64,000 bases of DNA from Caldilineaceae bacterium SB0661_bin_32. GTDB taxonomy: Bacteria > Chloroflexota > Anaerolineae > Caldilineales > Caldilineaceae. Shown here one piece after another: positions 25,429 through 34,218 of this stretch (positions are counted from its first letter, which is position 1; every line of letters begins with the position of its first letter). Under the pieces are notes generated by a model. The model searched no databases. It was not told the origin of the DNA and was given only the letters and a program-made list of their open reading frames with translations. The stretch covers positions 124,001 through 188,000 of the forward strand of contig VXMH01000076.1 in assembly GCA_009841235.1 (NCBI GenBank), given 5' to 3'. The position numbers and the translations under genes are program-made.

Positions 25429-27156
25429 ATGACAAGTATGTTGAACACGTCCCCGCAGGCGGACAACGAAGCTCGCAATGTTGGCCGCAGGACTTTCCTG
25501 AAGATGATGGCTGCTGGCGCTGCCGCATCTGCACTGGCCGCGTGCGCGGCCGGGGCGCCCGCTGAGGTGGCCGCTCCCGCTGCCGCGCCGACCGCGGTAC
25601 CGACACCCGAGGCTGTTGCCGGGGCCGGTATGATGCGGCCGGAAGGCAACCCGGTGCGCGGCGGCACACTGAGGACGGCCTTTGGTGTGACGATGTCGCA
25701 CTTTGACGCCCACCAGGGCGGTGGCACCCATGTCCTGAGCCACATGTACAACAACCTGGTTCGCAACAACCTGGTTGACGGACTGCGCACGATCATCCCC
25801 GACCTGGCCGAAAGCTGGGAGGTAGGTGAGGGCGGCCTATCCTATACCTTTACGCTGCGCGAGGGTGTCACATACCATGACGGCGAAGCCTTCTCCGCTC
25901 AGGACGTAGTGGCGACCTTCAACCGCATTCTCGACCCGCCGGAAGGTATTGTAAGCCCGCTGAAGGCCAACTTCACCTTTGTGGACTCGGTCGAGGCGGT
26001 GGATGACATGACGGTGCGGTTCAATCTGAACTCGCCGCGACCGTTCTTCCTCAACCTGCTGACGCCCACCAATGCGCTGATCTACTCGAAGAAGTCGTTG
26101 GAAGAGCACAACTACGACCTCCGCGAGGTCATTGCCCCGGGGACGGGCGCTTTCCGCTTTGTCGACCATCTGCCGGCAGAGAAGTGGATACTTGAGGCCA
26201 ATCCGGACTACTGGGATCCGGAGCTTCCCTATGTGGACGGGATTGAGTTGCTGCACGTGCCCGCGTGGTCCGACCGCGGTACTGCCGTGCTTACCGACCA
26301 GGCTGACATGTCGTGGAACGTCGCCAAAGAGACGTGGGACGAGGGCAAGAATCGCCCCGACTCTGTGCAGGCCAACCAGCTCGCCAACTTCGGCGCGTAT
26401 TGGGTCTTTATCAATAACCGCGAGTCACCTTTTGACGACCCCCGCGTGCGCAAGGCGATCCATCTGGCTGTCAGCAAGCAGAACCTGGCGGCTGCGTTCG
26501 GCACGCAGGAGCTGATCAACATCACGCGTTGGGTACCGCAGGGTGATCCCTACGCCACAACGCCAGAAGAGCTGTCGACGATGCCTGGCTACAGGGCGGA
26601 AAAGGATGAGGATATCGCGACCGCGCAGCAGCTGTTGGCCGACGCAGGCTACGGTGACGGCCTGTCAGGCATCGAACTGCTGGCGGCGGCCGGGCCCCAG
26701 GGCGAACTGCTGGCCCCCGCCTTCCAGGATATGCTCAAGCGTCATCTGAACATCGAGACGGAGATCCGCATTGTCGAACGTGCGCTGCTTGGCTCTGAAC
26801 AGCAGTCGGGCAACTACCAGTTGATGGTGCACACGCGCGGGCACAGTGTCTCCGACATCTCGCCGCGCGGCAACCTGTGGTGGGCCACCGGAGGTTCGCA
26901 GAACTTCGGCGGTTACAGCAACCCCGACTTCGACGCACTGCTGGGTAGCATTGACGTGGAACTGGACGTCGAGACTCGCACAGGGCAGATCGCCGACGCG
27001 CAGAATCTGCTGGACGAGAACCCGCCGGAGTACCTCGTCGGCTACACTTACCACCTGCCGATGTGGAACAACCGCGTTCATGGCTTGGCGCTGGACCGGC
27101 GTATCTTCGCCGAGTGGGGACGCATGGAGACGGTCTGGATCGACCCTGATGCATAG
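25429..27156 (+). CDS. Peptide-type ABC substrate-binding lipoprotein (family 5)
   Basis: A 575-residue family-5 binding protein. A longer than usual N-region precedes the Tat motif GRRTFLKMM and lipobox ALAAC at Cys39, then an Ala/Pro linker. The binding domain starts RGGTLRTAFGVTMSHFDAHQ and has LSYTFTLREGVTYHDGEAFS and DVVATFNRILDPP. It heads an operon with DppB- and DppC-like permeases, then a cupin; no ATPase genes follow. A long hairpin separates it from the permease. Ligand unknown. Confidence 0.93.
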   Translation: MTSMLNTSPQADNEARNVGRRTFLKMMAAGAAASALAACAAGAPAEVAAPAAAPTAVPTPEAVAGAGMMRPEGNPVRGGTLRTAFGVTMSHFDAHQGGGTHVLSHMYNNLVRNNLVDGLRTIIPDLAESWEVGEGGLSYTFTLREGVTYHDGEAFSAQDVVATFNRILDPPEGIVSPLKANFTFVDSVEAVDDMTVRFNLNSPRPFFLNLLTPTNALIYSKKSLEEHNYDLREVIAPGTGAFRFVDHLPAEKWILEANPDYWDPELPYVDGIELLHVPAWSDRGTAVLTDQADMSWNVAKETWDEGKNRPDSVQANQLANFGAYWVFINNRESPFDDPRVRKAIHLAVSKQNLAAAFGTQELINITRWVPQGDPYATTPEELSTMPGYRAEKDEDIATAQQLLADAGYGDGLSGIELLAAAGPQGELLAPAFQDMLKRHLNIETEIRIVERALLGSEQQSGNYQLMVHTRGHSVSDISPRGNLWWATGGSQNFGGYSNPDFDALLGSIDVELDVETRTGQIADAQNLLDENPPEYLVGYTYHLPMWNNRVHGLALDRRIFAEWGRMETVWIDPDA

Positions 27157-27255
27157 AAAAGCGACCGTTGCCTGTGATCCGTGGTCTTTGAAGATGCGGG
27201 TTGTGGCAACTGTACGCTGACTTCGTCAGCCGTGAAGGTTGCGAACAGTTGAAAG

Positions 27256-27310
27256 TCGAATGGGCGGCGCGACGATGCCCGGTCGCCGGGCTGTTGCGCC
27301 GCCCATTCGA
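27256..27310 (+). terminator. Double hairpin between binding protein and permease
   Basis: A perfect 15-base stem (27256-27270 with 27296-27310, arms ending GGGCGGCGC and GCGCCGCCC) encloses a second perfect stem GCCCGG-TCG-CCGGGC (27277-27291). There is no T-run, so partial termination or 3'-end protection of the binding-protein message is likely. Confidence 0.75.
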
Positions 27311-27340
27311 TGAAGAAAAGCGGAACCCCTCCAAACGCAC

Positions 27341-28300
27341 ATGTCAAAGTACCTTCTCAACCGCCTGCTAATCGCCATCCCGACCATATTTGGCGTCACT
27401 GTATTGATTTTCCTGGCGATGCGAGTGATTCCAGGCGATCCGCTGCAGTTGATCGTGTCTGAGTCGGACGGGATTTACGTTCTGAGTGAAGAAGAGCTGC
27501 AGGCCGTGCGCGCCAGTCTGGGATTGGATCAGCCATATTACATTCAGTATTACGATTGGATGCGGCAGGTGATCAGCGGAGATATGGGCTCCTCTTTCTG
27601 GAACAAGGAGCCGATCAGCGGCATGATCCTGCGGCGAGGCCCAATATCGGCGCAGATTGCCATCATGGCCGTCCTGCTCTCATGGCTGATTGGGGTGCCG
27701 ATCGGGATGCTCAGTGCGATGTGGCGCAATTCGCTGATGGACCATCTGTCGCGCGTCGGCATTACTGTCTTTATTGCGGTGCCAAGCTACTGGCTGGGCC
27801 TGCTGATCATTCTTTTTTCGGTTCTTGTCTTTACCTGGCGACCTCCGATTACGATAATCCAACTGTGGGAGGATCCGTTAGGCAATCTGTCGATGACAGT
27901 GCTGCCGGCCATGGCGCTGGGGCTGGGTCTTTCGGCGGCCACCGCGCGCATGGCCCGATCGGCCGCACTGGAAGTACTGTTCGAGGACTATATCCGCACG
28001 GCGCGGGCCAAGGGGCTGCGGGAGACGCTCGTGGTGTGGCGTCATGTCTTCAAGAACGCGATGCTGCCGGTCGTTACCACGACGGGGTTGGCGTTGGGCG
28101 GCCTGCTGGGGGGCGCGGTTTCGGTTGAGACAGCATTCGCGGTGCCCGGGCTTGGAAAGCTGCTGGTGCAGGGCATGACCGAACGGGACTGGATGATGAT
28201 CCAGAACCTTGTACTGCTCTATGGCATGATTTATGTCATTATCAATCTACTGGTCGATCTGAGTTACGCGTTTCTCGATCCCCGCATTCGCTACGAATAG
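27341..28300 (+). CDS. Peptide-type ABC permease, DppB-like
   Basis: A 319-residue inner-membrane permease. N-terminus YLLNRLLIAIPTIFGVTVLIF, motif MRVIPGDPLQL, LGLDQPYYIQYYDWM, and the ATPase-contact loop DYIRTARAKGLRETLVVWRH, ending YAFLDPRIRYE. All are characteristic of the DppB/OppB family. It is 184 bases after the binding-protein gene, beyond the double hairpin, and 85 bases before the DppC partner. Confidence 0.94.
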   Translation: MSKYLLNRLLIAIPTIFGVTVLIFLAMRVIPGDPLQLIVSESDGIYVLSEEELQAVRASLGLDQPYYIQYYDWMRQVISGDMGSSFWNKEPISGMILRRGPISAQIAIMAVLLSWLIGVPIGMLSAMWRNSLMDHLSRVGITVFIAVPSYWLGLLIILFSVLVFTWRPPITIIQLWEDPLGNLSMTVLPAMALGLGLSAATARMARSAALEVLFEDYIRTARAKGLRETLVVWRHVFKNAMLPVVTTTGLALGGLLGGAVSVETAFAVPGLGKLLVQGMTERDWMMIQNLVLLYGMIYVIINLLVDLSYAFLDPRIRYE

Positions 28301-28385
28301 TGGATAGGGAGCTGTGGCCGGCGGTCCGGTTTGCGGAAGCCGCCCGCCGAGGACTTGCCGCTATCCCCCCAATGAGGGAGCCGAC

Positions 28386-29315
28386 ATGGCTACAACAGGC
28401 GCCGCGCCTGCCGATTCCGAAGGTATCGTTCTCGACATAGAGGGCCGGCAACCGCATGTTTTGCTTCGATTCGGCAGTTCAATGGGACGCTTTGTGCAGT
28501 CCTCGCCGATCGGAGCGGCGGCAGTGGGAATCTGGCTGATAATGTTTATCATGGCAGTCTTTGCGCCGCTGCTCTCCCCCTACGATCCGCTGGAAGCCGA
28601 CTACGCCGCGATTCGCGCCGCGCCGACCGCGGAGCACATTCTGGGTACCGATCAGCTGGGGCGGGACCTGCTCAGCCGCATCATTTACGGTGCGCGGATC
28701 ACGCTGATTGTGAGCATCACGGCCGTGTTTGTCGGGGATCTAATCGGTTTTGTGTGGGGCATCGCGAGCGGGTATCTGGGGCAGAGATTCGATCTGATCA
28801 GCCAGAGGGTTGTGGATGTGTTAATGTCCTTTCCCGGTCTGATCCTGGCGCTCCTGTTGCTGGTCGTGCTGGGGGCTGGCCTGGTAACGGTTATCGTCGC
28901 CATCTCGGTAACGCGGATTCCCTCGGCCACACGGATTACGCGTGCTGTAGTGCTATCGATCAAGGAGACCTCCTACGTTGAAGCGGCCAAGATGATCGGG
29001 GCGTCGAATGTCCGGATCATGGTGCGCCATGTTGCCCCGCAGGCGGTGGCGCCGATTCTGGTAGTGGCGACTCTGCATTTGGGCGGCGCCATATTCGCCG
29101 AATCGGCACTGAGTTTTCTGGGGATGGGGATTCCCCCTCCGGCGCCGAGCTGGGGCAATATGCTGGGCGGCGTACTGGCCGCGGCGTTTCGTCCGCCGTG
29201 GTGGCTGGTCATCTTTCCCGGCGTGGCGATCACGATTGCAATTATGGCTGCCAACCTCTTTGGCGACGCCTTCAGGGATTTCCTCGATCCGAAGCTGCGG
29301 CGGCGGATTGACTGA
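28386..29315 (+). CDS. Peptide-type ABC permease, DppC-like
   Basis: A 309-residue inner-membrane permease. The DppC-type helix one is followed by FAPLLSPYDPLEADY and HILGTDQLGRDLLSRIIYGAR, and the cytoplasmic loop reads SYVEAAKMIGASNVRIMVRH. The protein ends DAFRDFLDPKLRRRI. Start ATG 28386 has GAGGGAGCC upstream, giving a 77-residue shorter-than-average periplasmic preface; the frame is open to 28314 without support. It is last of the transporter genes; a cupin follows after 95 bases. Confidence 0.93.
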   Translation: MATTGAAPADSEGIVLDIEGRQPHVLLRFGSSMGRFVQSSPIGAAAVGIWLIMFIMAVFAPLLSPYDPLEADYAAIRAAPTAEHILGTDQLGRDLLSRIIYGARITLIVSITAVFVGDLIGFVWGIASGYLGQRFDLISQRVVDVLMSFPGLILALLLLVVLGAGLVTVIVAISVTRIPSATRITRAVVLSIKETSYVEAAKMIGASNVRIMVRHVAPQAVAPILVVATLHLGGAIFAESALSFLGMGIPPPAPSWGNMLGGVLAAAFRPPWWLVIFPGVAITIAIMAANLFGDAFRDFLDPKLRRRID

Positions 29316-29410
29316 AGTCTCGGTTCCGTCGTCCGTTTTGTCATTTCTACAGCCCCAGCCCGCCGCGATGAGTTAATCTTCGACACAAAAAATCAGATAA
29401 GGAGAATGCC

Positions 29411-30061
29411 GTGCCCTTCCAGGTTCTGGACTTCCATACGGACATCCGCAATGTGCTGACAACGCCGGAGATCCGCGCCCGCTTTTTGCAGGTGGACGTG
29501 GGCCATACCGCGCAGAGCCATACGCATGATCTGGGCCATGAGATTTTCTTGATTTTGCAGGGGCAGGCTGAGTTCACGATTGAGGGTCACGCCGAGGTGT
29601 TGGGGCCGGGTCAGCTTTGCATTGCGCTGACCGATGAGGCGCACCAAGTGCGCAATGTGGGGGACGAGCCGGTTATCATGTACTTGTCGGTCACCCCGCA
29701 CATCCAGCCGACCCATACCTATTGGAATGAGGACGGCACGAAGAAGCCGCCTCGATTCGCGCTGAATACCGCCTACGACGTAGAGCCGGACCGCGAAACC
29801 GCTACCGACGAGTTGCTGGATCGGCAGCTGGCCGCGGCCGAAGCTTGGTTGGACGCTGTCGAGACGAATACGGAGACGCAGCGGGAGCAGATCGTTGCCT
29901 ATAAGGCGGCACGCGCGGCTGGAGATGAAGAGGCAGCATTGGCGGCACGTGATGCGATGTGGGATTCCCTTTACCCGGCTTTCAAGGGAGCCTTCGCGCT
30001 GGCCGACGTTTGGAACAGCTTCACCTCGCGCACCGTGGACACCGACTATACCGGTCCTTAG
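29411..30061 (+). CDS. Cupin-domain protein
   Basis: A 216-residue protein. Residues about 30-95 form one cupin barrel with motif 1 GHTAQSHTHDLGHEIFLILQGQ (metal ligands His, His, Glu) and motif 2 DEAHQVRNVGDEPVIMYLSV. The C-terminal 110 residues are helical and charged (DRQLAAAEAWLDAVETNTET) and I do not recognise them. GTG 29411 has AAGGAG upstream. It is downstream of the peptide permeases and 55 bases upstream of a Gfo/Idh/MocA gene. Function unknown. Confidence 0.8.
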   Translation: MPFQVLDFHTDIRNVLTTPEIRARFLQVDVGHTAQSHTHDLGHEIFLILQGQAEFTIEGHAEVLGPGQLCIALTDEAHQVRNVGDEPVIMYLSVTPHIQPTHTYWNEDGTKKPPRFALNTAYDVEPDRETATDELLDRQLAAAEAWLDAVETNTETQREQIVAYKAARAAGDEEAALAARDAMWDSLYPAFKGAFALADVWNSFTSRTVDTDYTGP

Positions 30062-30116
30062 TTTTCCTCCAACGACCAAACATGTTAACCACTGACCACC
30101 GACCGGAGAAATTCAA

Positions 30117-31184
30117 GTGAAAAGAGTGAAGATCGGCGTCATCGGATGCGGGGCGATCGCCCAGGTGCATCATATGCCCAACCTGAAGGAGTTGCAGGAC
30201 GAGTTTGAGGTGACTGCGGTCTGCGACGTGTCGGAAGGCGCGGCCCAATATGTGGCCAACCGCTTTCACGTGCCCCAGTACTTTACAGACTACCGCGATC
30301 TGCTGGCATCTGACGTGGAGGCTGTTCTGCTGTGTCAGACGGACCCGAAAAAGGGTGTGGCCGTTGACGCCTTCGATGCGGGCAAGCACGCTTTTGTGGA
30401 AAAGCCGGTCTGCTTTTCCCTGCAGGAGTGCGACGAGATGATCGAGGCCTGCAAGCGTGCCGGGACGGTGGGGCAGGCGGGCTATATGAAGGTCTATGAC
30501 CCGGCGTTTGAACGGGCCAAGCAGGAAGCGGCCGGTATGGATGTGCGTTTTGTGCAGATCAATCACATGCACCCGAACAACGCGCTCCATCTGCAGCAGT
30601 TCGACGTGCGCAGCTTCGGCGATCTTCCGCAAGGTGCGATCGAGAGCGCGATGAAAGGGAGGGAAGCGGCGCGCAAGCAGGCCATCGGCGACGCGGCTCC
30701 CCACGTAGAGCGCGCCTTCCATCTGCTGTCGGGAAGCATGATTCACGACCTGTACGGTTTGCGCGAGATAATGGGCCTGCCGGTCGAAGTGTCGCATACG
30801 GAGATCTGGCAGGAGGGACGGGCCGTTACTTTCACTTTGATCTACGAAAACGGCGCCCGTTGCGTCGGCACCTGGATCGACCTGCCCGATCTGTGGGATT
30901 TCAAAGAGACGCTGGAGATCTATGGTGACGACAAACGGGTCGTTGTCGCCTATCCGACCGGTTTTTCGAAGGGAATCCTGTCGACGGTGACGGTACAGGG
31001 GATCGATAGCGAGGGCACAACCTACCGGACTGAGCCATACATCGACTGGGACAGCGCATTCGTGCAGGAGCTGCGCCACTTCCATGACTGCATCGCCAAC
31101 GGCAAGGCGTCGCGCACGTCGCTGGAGCATGCACGCAAGGATGTGGAGCTGATTATTGATATTATTGGGGCGTATAAGGGATAG
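30117..31184 (+). CDS. Gfo/Idh/MocA family oxidoreductase
   Basis: A 355-residue NAD(P)-dependent sugar or inositol-type dehydrogenase. Rossmann motif IGVIGCGAIAQVHHMPNL at the N-terminus, then AVCDVSEGAAQYVANRF, and the conserved EKPVCFSLQECDEM containing the catalytic-site Lys. The C-terminal beta-sheet domain includes GGSMIHDLYGL-like LLSGSMIHDLYGLREI. GTG 30117 has CGGAGAAA upstream. The preceding cupin gene is probably cotranscribed. Substrate unknown. Confidence 0.92.
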   Translation: MKRVKIGVIGCGAIAQVHHMPNLKELQDEFEVTAVCDVSEGAAQYVANRFHVPQYFTDYRDLLASDVEAVLLCQTDPKKGVAVDAFDAGKHAFVEKPVCFSLQECDEMIEACKRAGTVGQAGYMKVYDPAFERAKQEAAGMDVRFVQINHMHPNNALHLQQFDVRSFGDLPQGAIESAMKGREAARKQAIGDAAPHVERAFHLLSGSMIHDLYGLREIMGLPVEVSHTEIWQEGRAVTFTLIYENGARCVGTWIDLPDLWDFKETLEIYGDDKRVVVAYPTGFSKGILSTVTVQGIDSEGTTYRTEPYIDWDSAFVQELRHFHDCIANGKASRTSLEHARKDVELIIDIIGAYKG

Positions 31185-31213
31185 TGCCGTAAAAAGTAAG
31201 GCGTATTGCGTGG

Positions 31214-31222
31214 TGGTAGAAT
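31214..31222 (+). promoter_or_regulatory. Possible extended -10 promoter of the orphan ATPase gene
   Basis: TGG-TAGAAT fits TGn plus a -10 hexamer, 100 bases before ATG 31323, with no clear -35. It matches the arrangement upstream of the other AAA ATPase at 2892. Confidence 0.3.
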
Positions 31223-31322
31223 AGCCAAGGGGTGTCCGGGCTTTGCACGCAGAAGATCTTGCGGGAGCGGCGGTCGCTTCGGAATGACGGTATGATGTAT
31301 TGGAAGGATAGGGCGAACGATC

Positions 31323-32345
31323 ATGGCTCTTACACGAGTAAGACTGCGACGCTTCACTGCCTTCGAAGAACTGGAAGTAGAGTTTTCTCCTGGTATCAAT
31401 GTCTTCGTAGGCGATAATGGTACCGGGAAAACGCATCTAATGAAGGTTTGTTATGCCGCGTGCGATGCCTCGAAGTCACACATAACTTTCGACAACAAGT
31501 TGATTGACGTTTTCCTGCCATCGGGACGCGTCTTGGGGCGTTTGATTAAAAGACAGCAAGGTAGCAAAAGAGGCGCGGTGGAGGTGTTCCGTGACAAGCG
31601 GAGACTGCGTGCCTCCTTCTCAAACCTTGCTAGGGCGCCAACTTCCCCGACCATTACCGGCGCAACCCAGTGGGCGGAACCGCCTATCAAGAGTGTCTAC
31701 ATCCCACCCAAGGAGATGCTTGCCAACGCGCCCGGCTTTCGGTCCCTTTATGGGCAGCGCCAAATCCAATTTGAGGCAGTCTATGATGATCTCCTTCAGT
31801 GGGCTTTTCTTCCGCTCCCGCGCGGCCGAATCGAAACCCAGATCAAGCACCTGTTTCCCGACCTGGAAAGGGCGCTCAGAGGAAAGGTTACGGTAGATAA
31901 CGAGGAATTCTTTCTGCGCAGCGGACAGGGAAAAATTGAGTTTACATTGCTTGCTGAGGGCATTCGCAAACTCGGTCTTTTGTGGATTTTGCTTCGAAAT
32001 GGGACGTTGCAAGAGGGCTCTGTGCTGTTCTGGGATGAACCTGAGACAAATCTGAATCCGAAGTACTTCGGCGTGGTAATCAAAGTATTGCTGGAGTTGC
32101 AGCGAATGGGTGTACAGATTTTCTTCGCCACCCATGATTACGTTATCCTCAAAGAACTTGATTTACGCCGAAAAAGCAAGGACAAGGTCGTATTCCATTC
32201 GCTGCACAGACAGGAAGAGACTGGCGACATTTCATGTAATTCGACGGACTCCTTTCTTGAAATCGACCCAAATGCAATTTCGGATACATTCGACGACTTG
32301 TATGACCGTGAGGTGGAGCGTAGCTTGGGACATCTTGTTCAATGA
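31323..32345 (+). CDS. AAA-family ATPase (AAA_21/RecF-like), orphan
   Basis: A 340-residue SMC/RecF-type ATPase. Walker A FVGDNGTGKTHLMK at about 28-41, a signature-like LLAEGIRKLGLLWILL, Walker B SVLFWDEPETNLNP and switch FFATHDYVILKEL. Between them lies a lid region without a long coiled coil. Such ATPases commonly work with a nuclease or toxin partner in defence or maturation systems. Here the following frame overlaps by four bases (ATGA) but is only 57 codons. The gene is visibly AT-richer than its neighbours, which suggests transfer. Function unproven. Confidence 0.8.
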   Translation: MALTRVRLRRFTAFEELEVEFSPGINVFVGDNGTGKTHLMKVCYAACDASKSHITFDNKLIDVFLPSGRVLGRLIKRQQGSKRGAVEVFRDKRRLRASFSNLARAPTSPTITGATQWAEPPIKSVYIPPKEMLANAPGFRSLYGQRQIQFEAVYDDLLQWAFLPLPRGRIETQIKHLFPDLERALRGKVTVDNEEFFLRSGQGKIEFTLLAEGIRKLGLLWILLRNGTLQEGSVLFWDEPETNLNPKYFGVVIKVLLELQRMGVQIFFATHDYVILKELDLRRKSKDKVVFHSLHRQEETGDISCNSTDSFLEIDPNAISDTFDDLYDREVERSLGHLVQ

Positions 32346-32514
32346 CGAAAACTGCCTTTGCATGGCCCACCGTCAGGTTCGTGGATTCGCCCGCTTGTCA
32401 GAAGCTGTACAGTTTTCAATATAACTGCGTGGAACAAAAGGTTCTCCGATCTGACTGTCACCCGCCTGAGCGCAAAGAACGCAAAGCCAGCAACAACCTG
32501 ATAGACTACCTCTG
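32342..32514 (+). other. Short overlapping frame after the ATPase, possible truncated partner
   Basis: ATG 32342 overlaps the ATPase stop (ATGA) and stays open for 57 codons (MTKTAFAWPTVRFVDSPACQ...) to the TGA just before the next gene. The four-base overlap suggests a coupled partner, but I recognise no family. The tail runs through GAGCGCAAAGAACGCAAAG, which looks like repeat debris. It is either a small real protein or the stump of a deleted gene. Confidence 0.3.
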
Positions 32515-34149
32515 ATGAAAACGCTGATCGTCGCCTGCATCCAACAGAAGATGCGGCTGCCCCAGACGCTGGAAGAGTACCGGGAAGACCTGCGCAGGTT
32601 CCTGCGGGCTGCAGAGACCAAGCGGGCGCGGCTGGTGGTCTTCCCGGAGCTGGCCGGGGTGATGGTGATTCCCCCGCTTCTGGGCGGCTTCCAGGCGAAC
32701 CTGCTCAAGCGGGCGGATTTGGCGCGGCGGCGGCAGTCAAGCCTGTGGCAGAAGTTCAGCGGCGGCATTTCCGGCGCGCTGGCCGGATGGCTCAACTCGG
32801 ATTTCCGCCAGATGGCCGGCGCGCTGTTGACGACGCAGCCGGATATGGTCTGGGATGCCTACGACGAGGTTTTCGGCGGGCTGGCGCAGGAGTTTGACGT
32901 TACGCTGGTTGCGCCGAGCGCCTATCTGCCGGACCCGCTGGACGGCGTGCTGCGCAACCTCGCGGTAGTGTACGGCCCCGGCGGCGAGCGGCTGGGGTAC
33001 CAGGCCAAACGGGTACTGCATCCTGAGGACGAGGACCTGGCCCAGCCCGGCCACGAGTGGAATGTCATCCCGACGCCGGTCGGCCGGATCGGGCTGATGT
33101 TGGGCGGGGACCTGCTCTACCCGGAAGTGGGGCGGCTGCTTGCCTATCAGGGCGCGGAGCTGTTGATCGCCCAGGGCGCGGCCACGGAGCGGGTATTGTA
33201 TGAAAAGTTGCGGGCCGGAATGCTGGCGCGAATGCAGGACAACCAGTTGTTCGCGGCAATCAGCTTTCTGGTCGGCCACAACGAGTTCAGCCGCCGGCAG
33301 CGAGACCCATTCCTCGGGCGTTCGTCGGTGCTTGCGCCGCAGGAGCTTACGCCGCGGGCAAGCGGTGTTCTGGTGGAGTCGTCTAACTTTCGCAGCGAGA
33401 GCGTGCTGTCGGCAGTGTGGGACTTTGAAAAGCTGGCCGAGTTGTGGGAAACGTCGGACACGCCGGTGCGGAGCCAGCTTCCCCTGGACGCGGTCGGCCC
33501 GGCCCTGGCGCAGCTTTACAAAAAGATGAACCAGTTAGCGCAGAGCGGACGCCATCCTCGACCATTTAGCGAAGCGCAAAGGCCGGAAGGGGCCGAAGCG
33601 CTGCCGGCAATTCCTGAACCGCAGGAACCTGAGACAAAAGAACGCCCCGTGGAAATGGAAGAGAGCGTGACGGTGCCCAACAGAACGAATTCAACCCTTA
33701 GTCTGGATGACTTGCCTGTGCTGTCGTCGGTCACCTCCTACTGGGGAGATGCGTCCGACACAGAGATCAAAGCCTCCTTGCCCGCCCATGTTCCGGTCAG
33801 TTTGACCCCCGAGTCGGATGATTGGGAATACGACGAATTTGCATCTTTGCAGGAAAAGGGAACGGAAGGCAAGACAACGAGCGCAAAAATGCAAACAGGG
33901 GAGTCGGATGAACTGCAGGAGCTTTCCGGACCGGAGGCGGACGCTGTGGAAGGGATGGCCGCGCAAAGCGAAAGTCCGGAGTTTGCGCAGAGCGGACGCC
34001 ATCCGCGGCCATTTAGCGAAGCGCAAAAGGTTGCCGCCAAGCAGGCAGGTGATAGCCAGGCCGACGATGAGGAAAGTGAGGAGGAGACCCAGGAGATGGA
34101 TGCTCTTCTTGCACCAAAGGCCGAAGACGACCGCGAGCAGACAGGCTGA
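32515..34149 (+). CDS. Nitrilase-superfamily protein lacking the catalytic Cys, with repeat-bearing acidic tail
   Basis: 544 residues. Residues 1 to about 305 have the carbon-nitrogen hydrolase fold: Glu45 in VVFPELAG and Lys165 in YQAKRVLHP. The nucleophile position, normally ICYD, reads LMLGGDLLYPE, with Gly197 in place of Cys, so amidase activity is not expected. Residues 340-544 form an acidic, low-complexity tail containing two near-identical peptides, 341-355 and 490-504 (FAQSGRHPRPFSEAQ type), each encoded by a 46-bp palindromic element. ATG 32515 directly follows a short frame. It converges with the FprA-type reductase. It may have a binding or scaffold role, or be a decaying enzyme. 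Confidence 0.78.
   Translation: MKTLIVACIQQKMRLPQTLEEYREDLRRFLRAAETKRARLVVFPELAGVMVIPPLLGGFQANLLKRADLARRRQSSLWQKFSGGISGALAGWLNSDFRQMAGALLTTQPDMVWDAYDEVFGGLAQEFDVTLVAPSAYLPDPLDGVLRNLAVVYGPGGERLGYQAKRVLHPEDEDLAQPGHEWNVIPTPVGRIGLMLGGDLLYPEVGRLLAYQGAELLIAQGAATERVLYEKLRAGMLARMQDNQLFAAISFLVGHNEFSRRQRDPFLGRSSVLAPQELTPRASGVLVESSNFRSESVLSAVWDFEKLAELWETSDTPVRSQLPLDAVGPALAQLYKKMNQLAQSGRHPRPFSEAQRPEGAEALPAIPEPQEPETKERPVEMEESVTVPNRTNSTLSLDDLPVLSSVTSYWGDASDTEIKASLPAHVPVSLTPESDDWEYDEFASLQEKGTEGKTTSAKMQTGESDELQELSGPEADAVEGMAAQSESPEFAQSGRHPRPFSEAQKVAAKQAGDSQADDEESEEETQEMDALLAPKAEDDREQTG
33535..33580 (+). repeat. Palindromic element, in frame in nitrilase-like gene (copy 1)
   Basis: 46 bp, TTAGCGCAGAGC...TTTAGCGAAGCGCAAA, with two changes from consensus in the left end. 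It starts on the first base of codon 341 and encodes LAQSGRHPRPFSEAQ. Confidence 0.9.
33982..34027 (+). repeat. Palindromic element, in frame in nitrilase-like gene (copy 2)
   Basis: 46 bp, TTTGCGCAGAGC...TTTAGCGAAGCGCAAA, starting on the first base of codon 490 and encoding FAQSGRHPRPFSEAQ. It shares GCGCAGAGC with copy 1 against GCGCTGAGC elsewhere, so one copy may derive from the other. Confidence 0.9.
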
Positions 34150-34152
34150 AGT

Positions 34153-34201
34153 TTTGCGCTGAGCCGACCGCATCCGCCGCGCGCATTTGGCGAAGCGGAA
34201 A
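34153..34201 (+). repeat. Palindromic element just after the nitrilase-like stop codon
   Basis: 49 bp of the second subtype (GAGCCGACCGCATCC...CATTTGGCG), with an extra GC in the middle and GCGGAAA at the right end. It starts four bases after the stop codon and lies between convergent genes, where its hairpin could help end transcription. Confidence 0.85.
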
Positions 34202-34218
34202 CAGCCGGACGTAGAACG

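Noticed and set aside
32468..32487. GAGCGCAAAGAACGCAAAG as a twelfth palindromic element
   Set aside because: It has only part of one end and no matching left arm; too little to call beyond possible debris.
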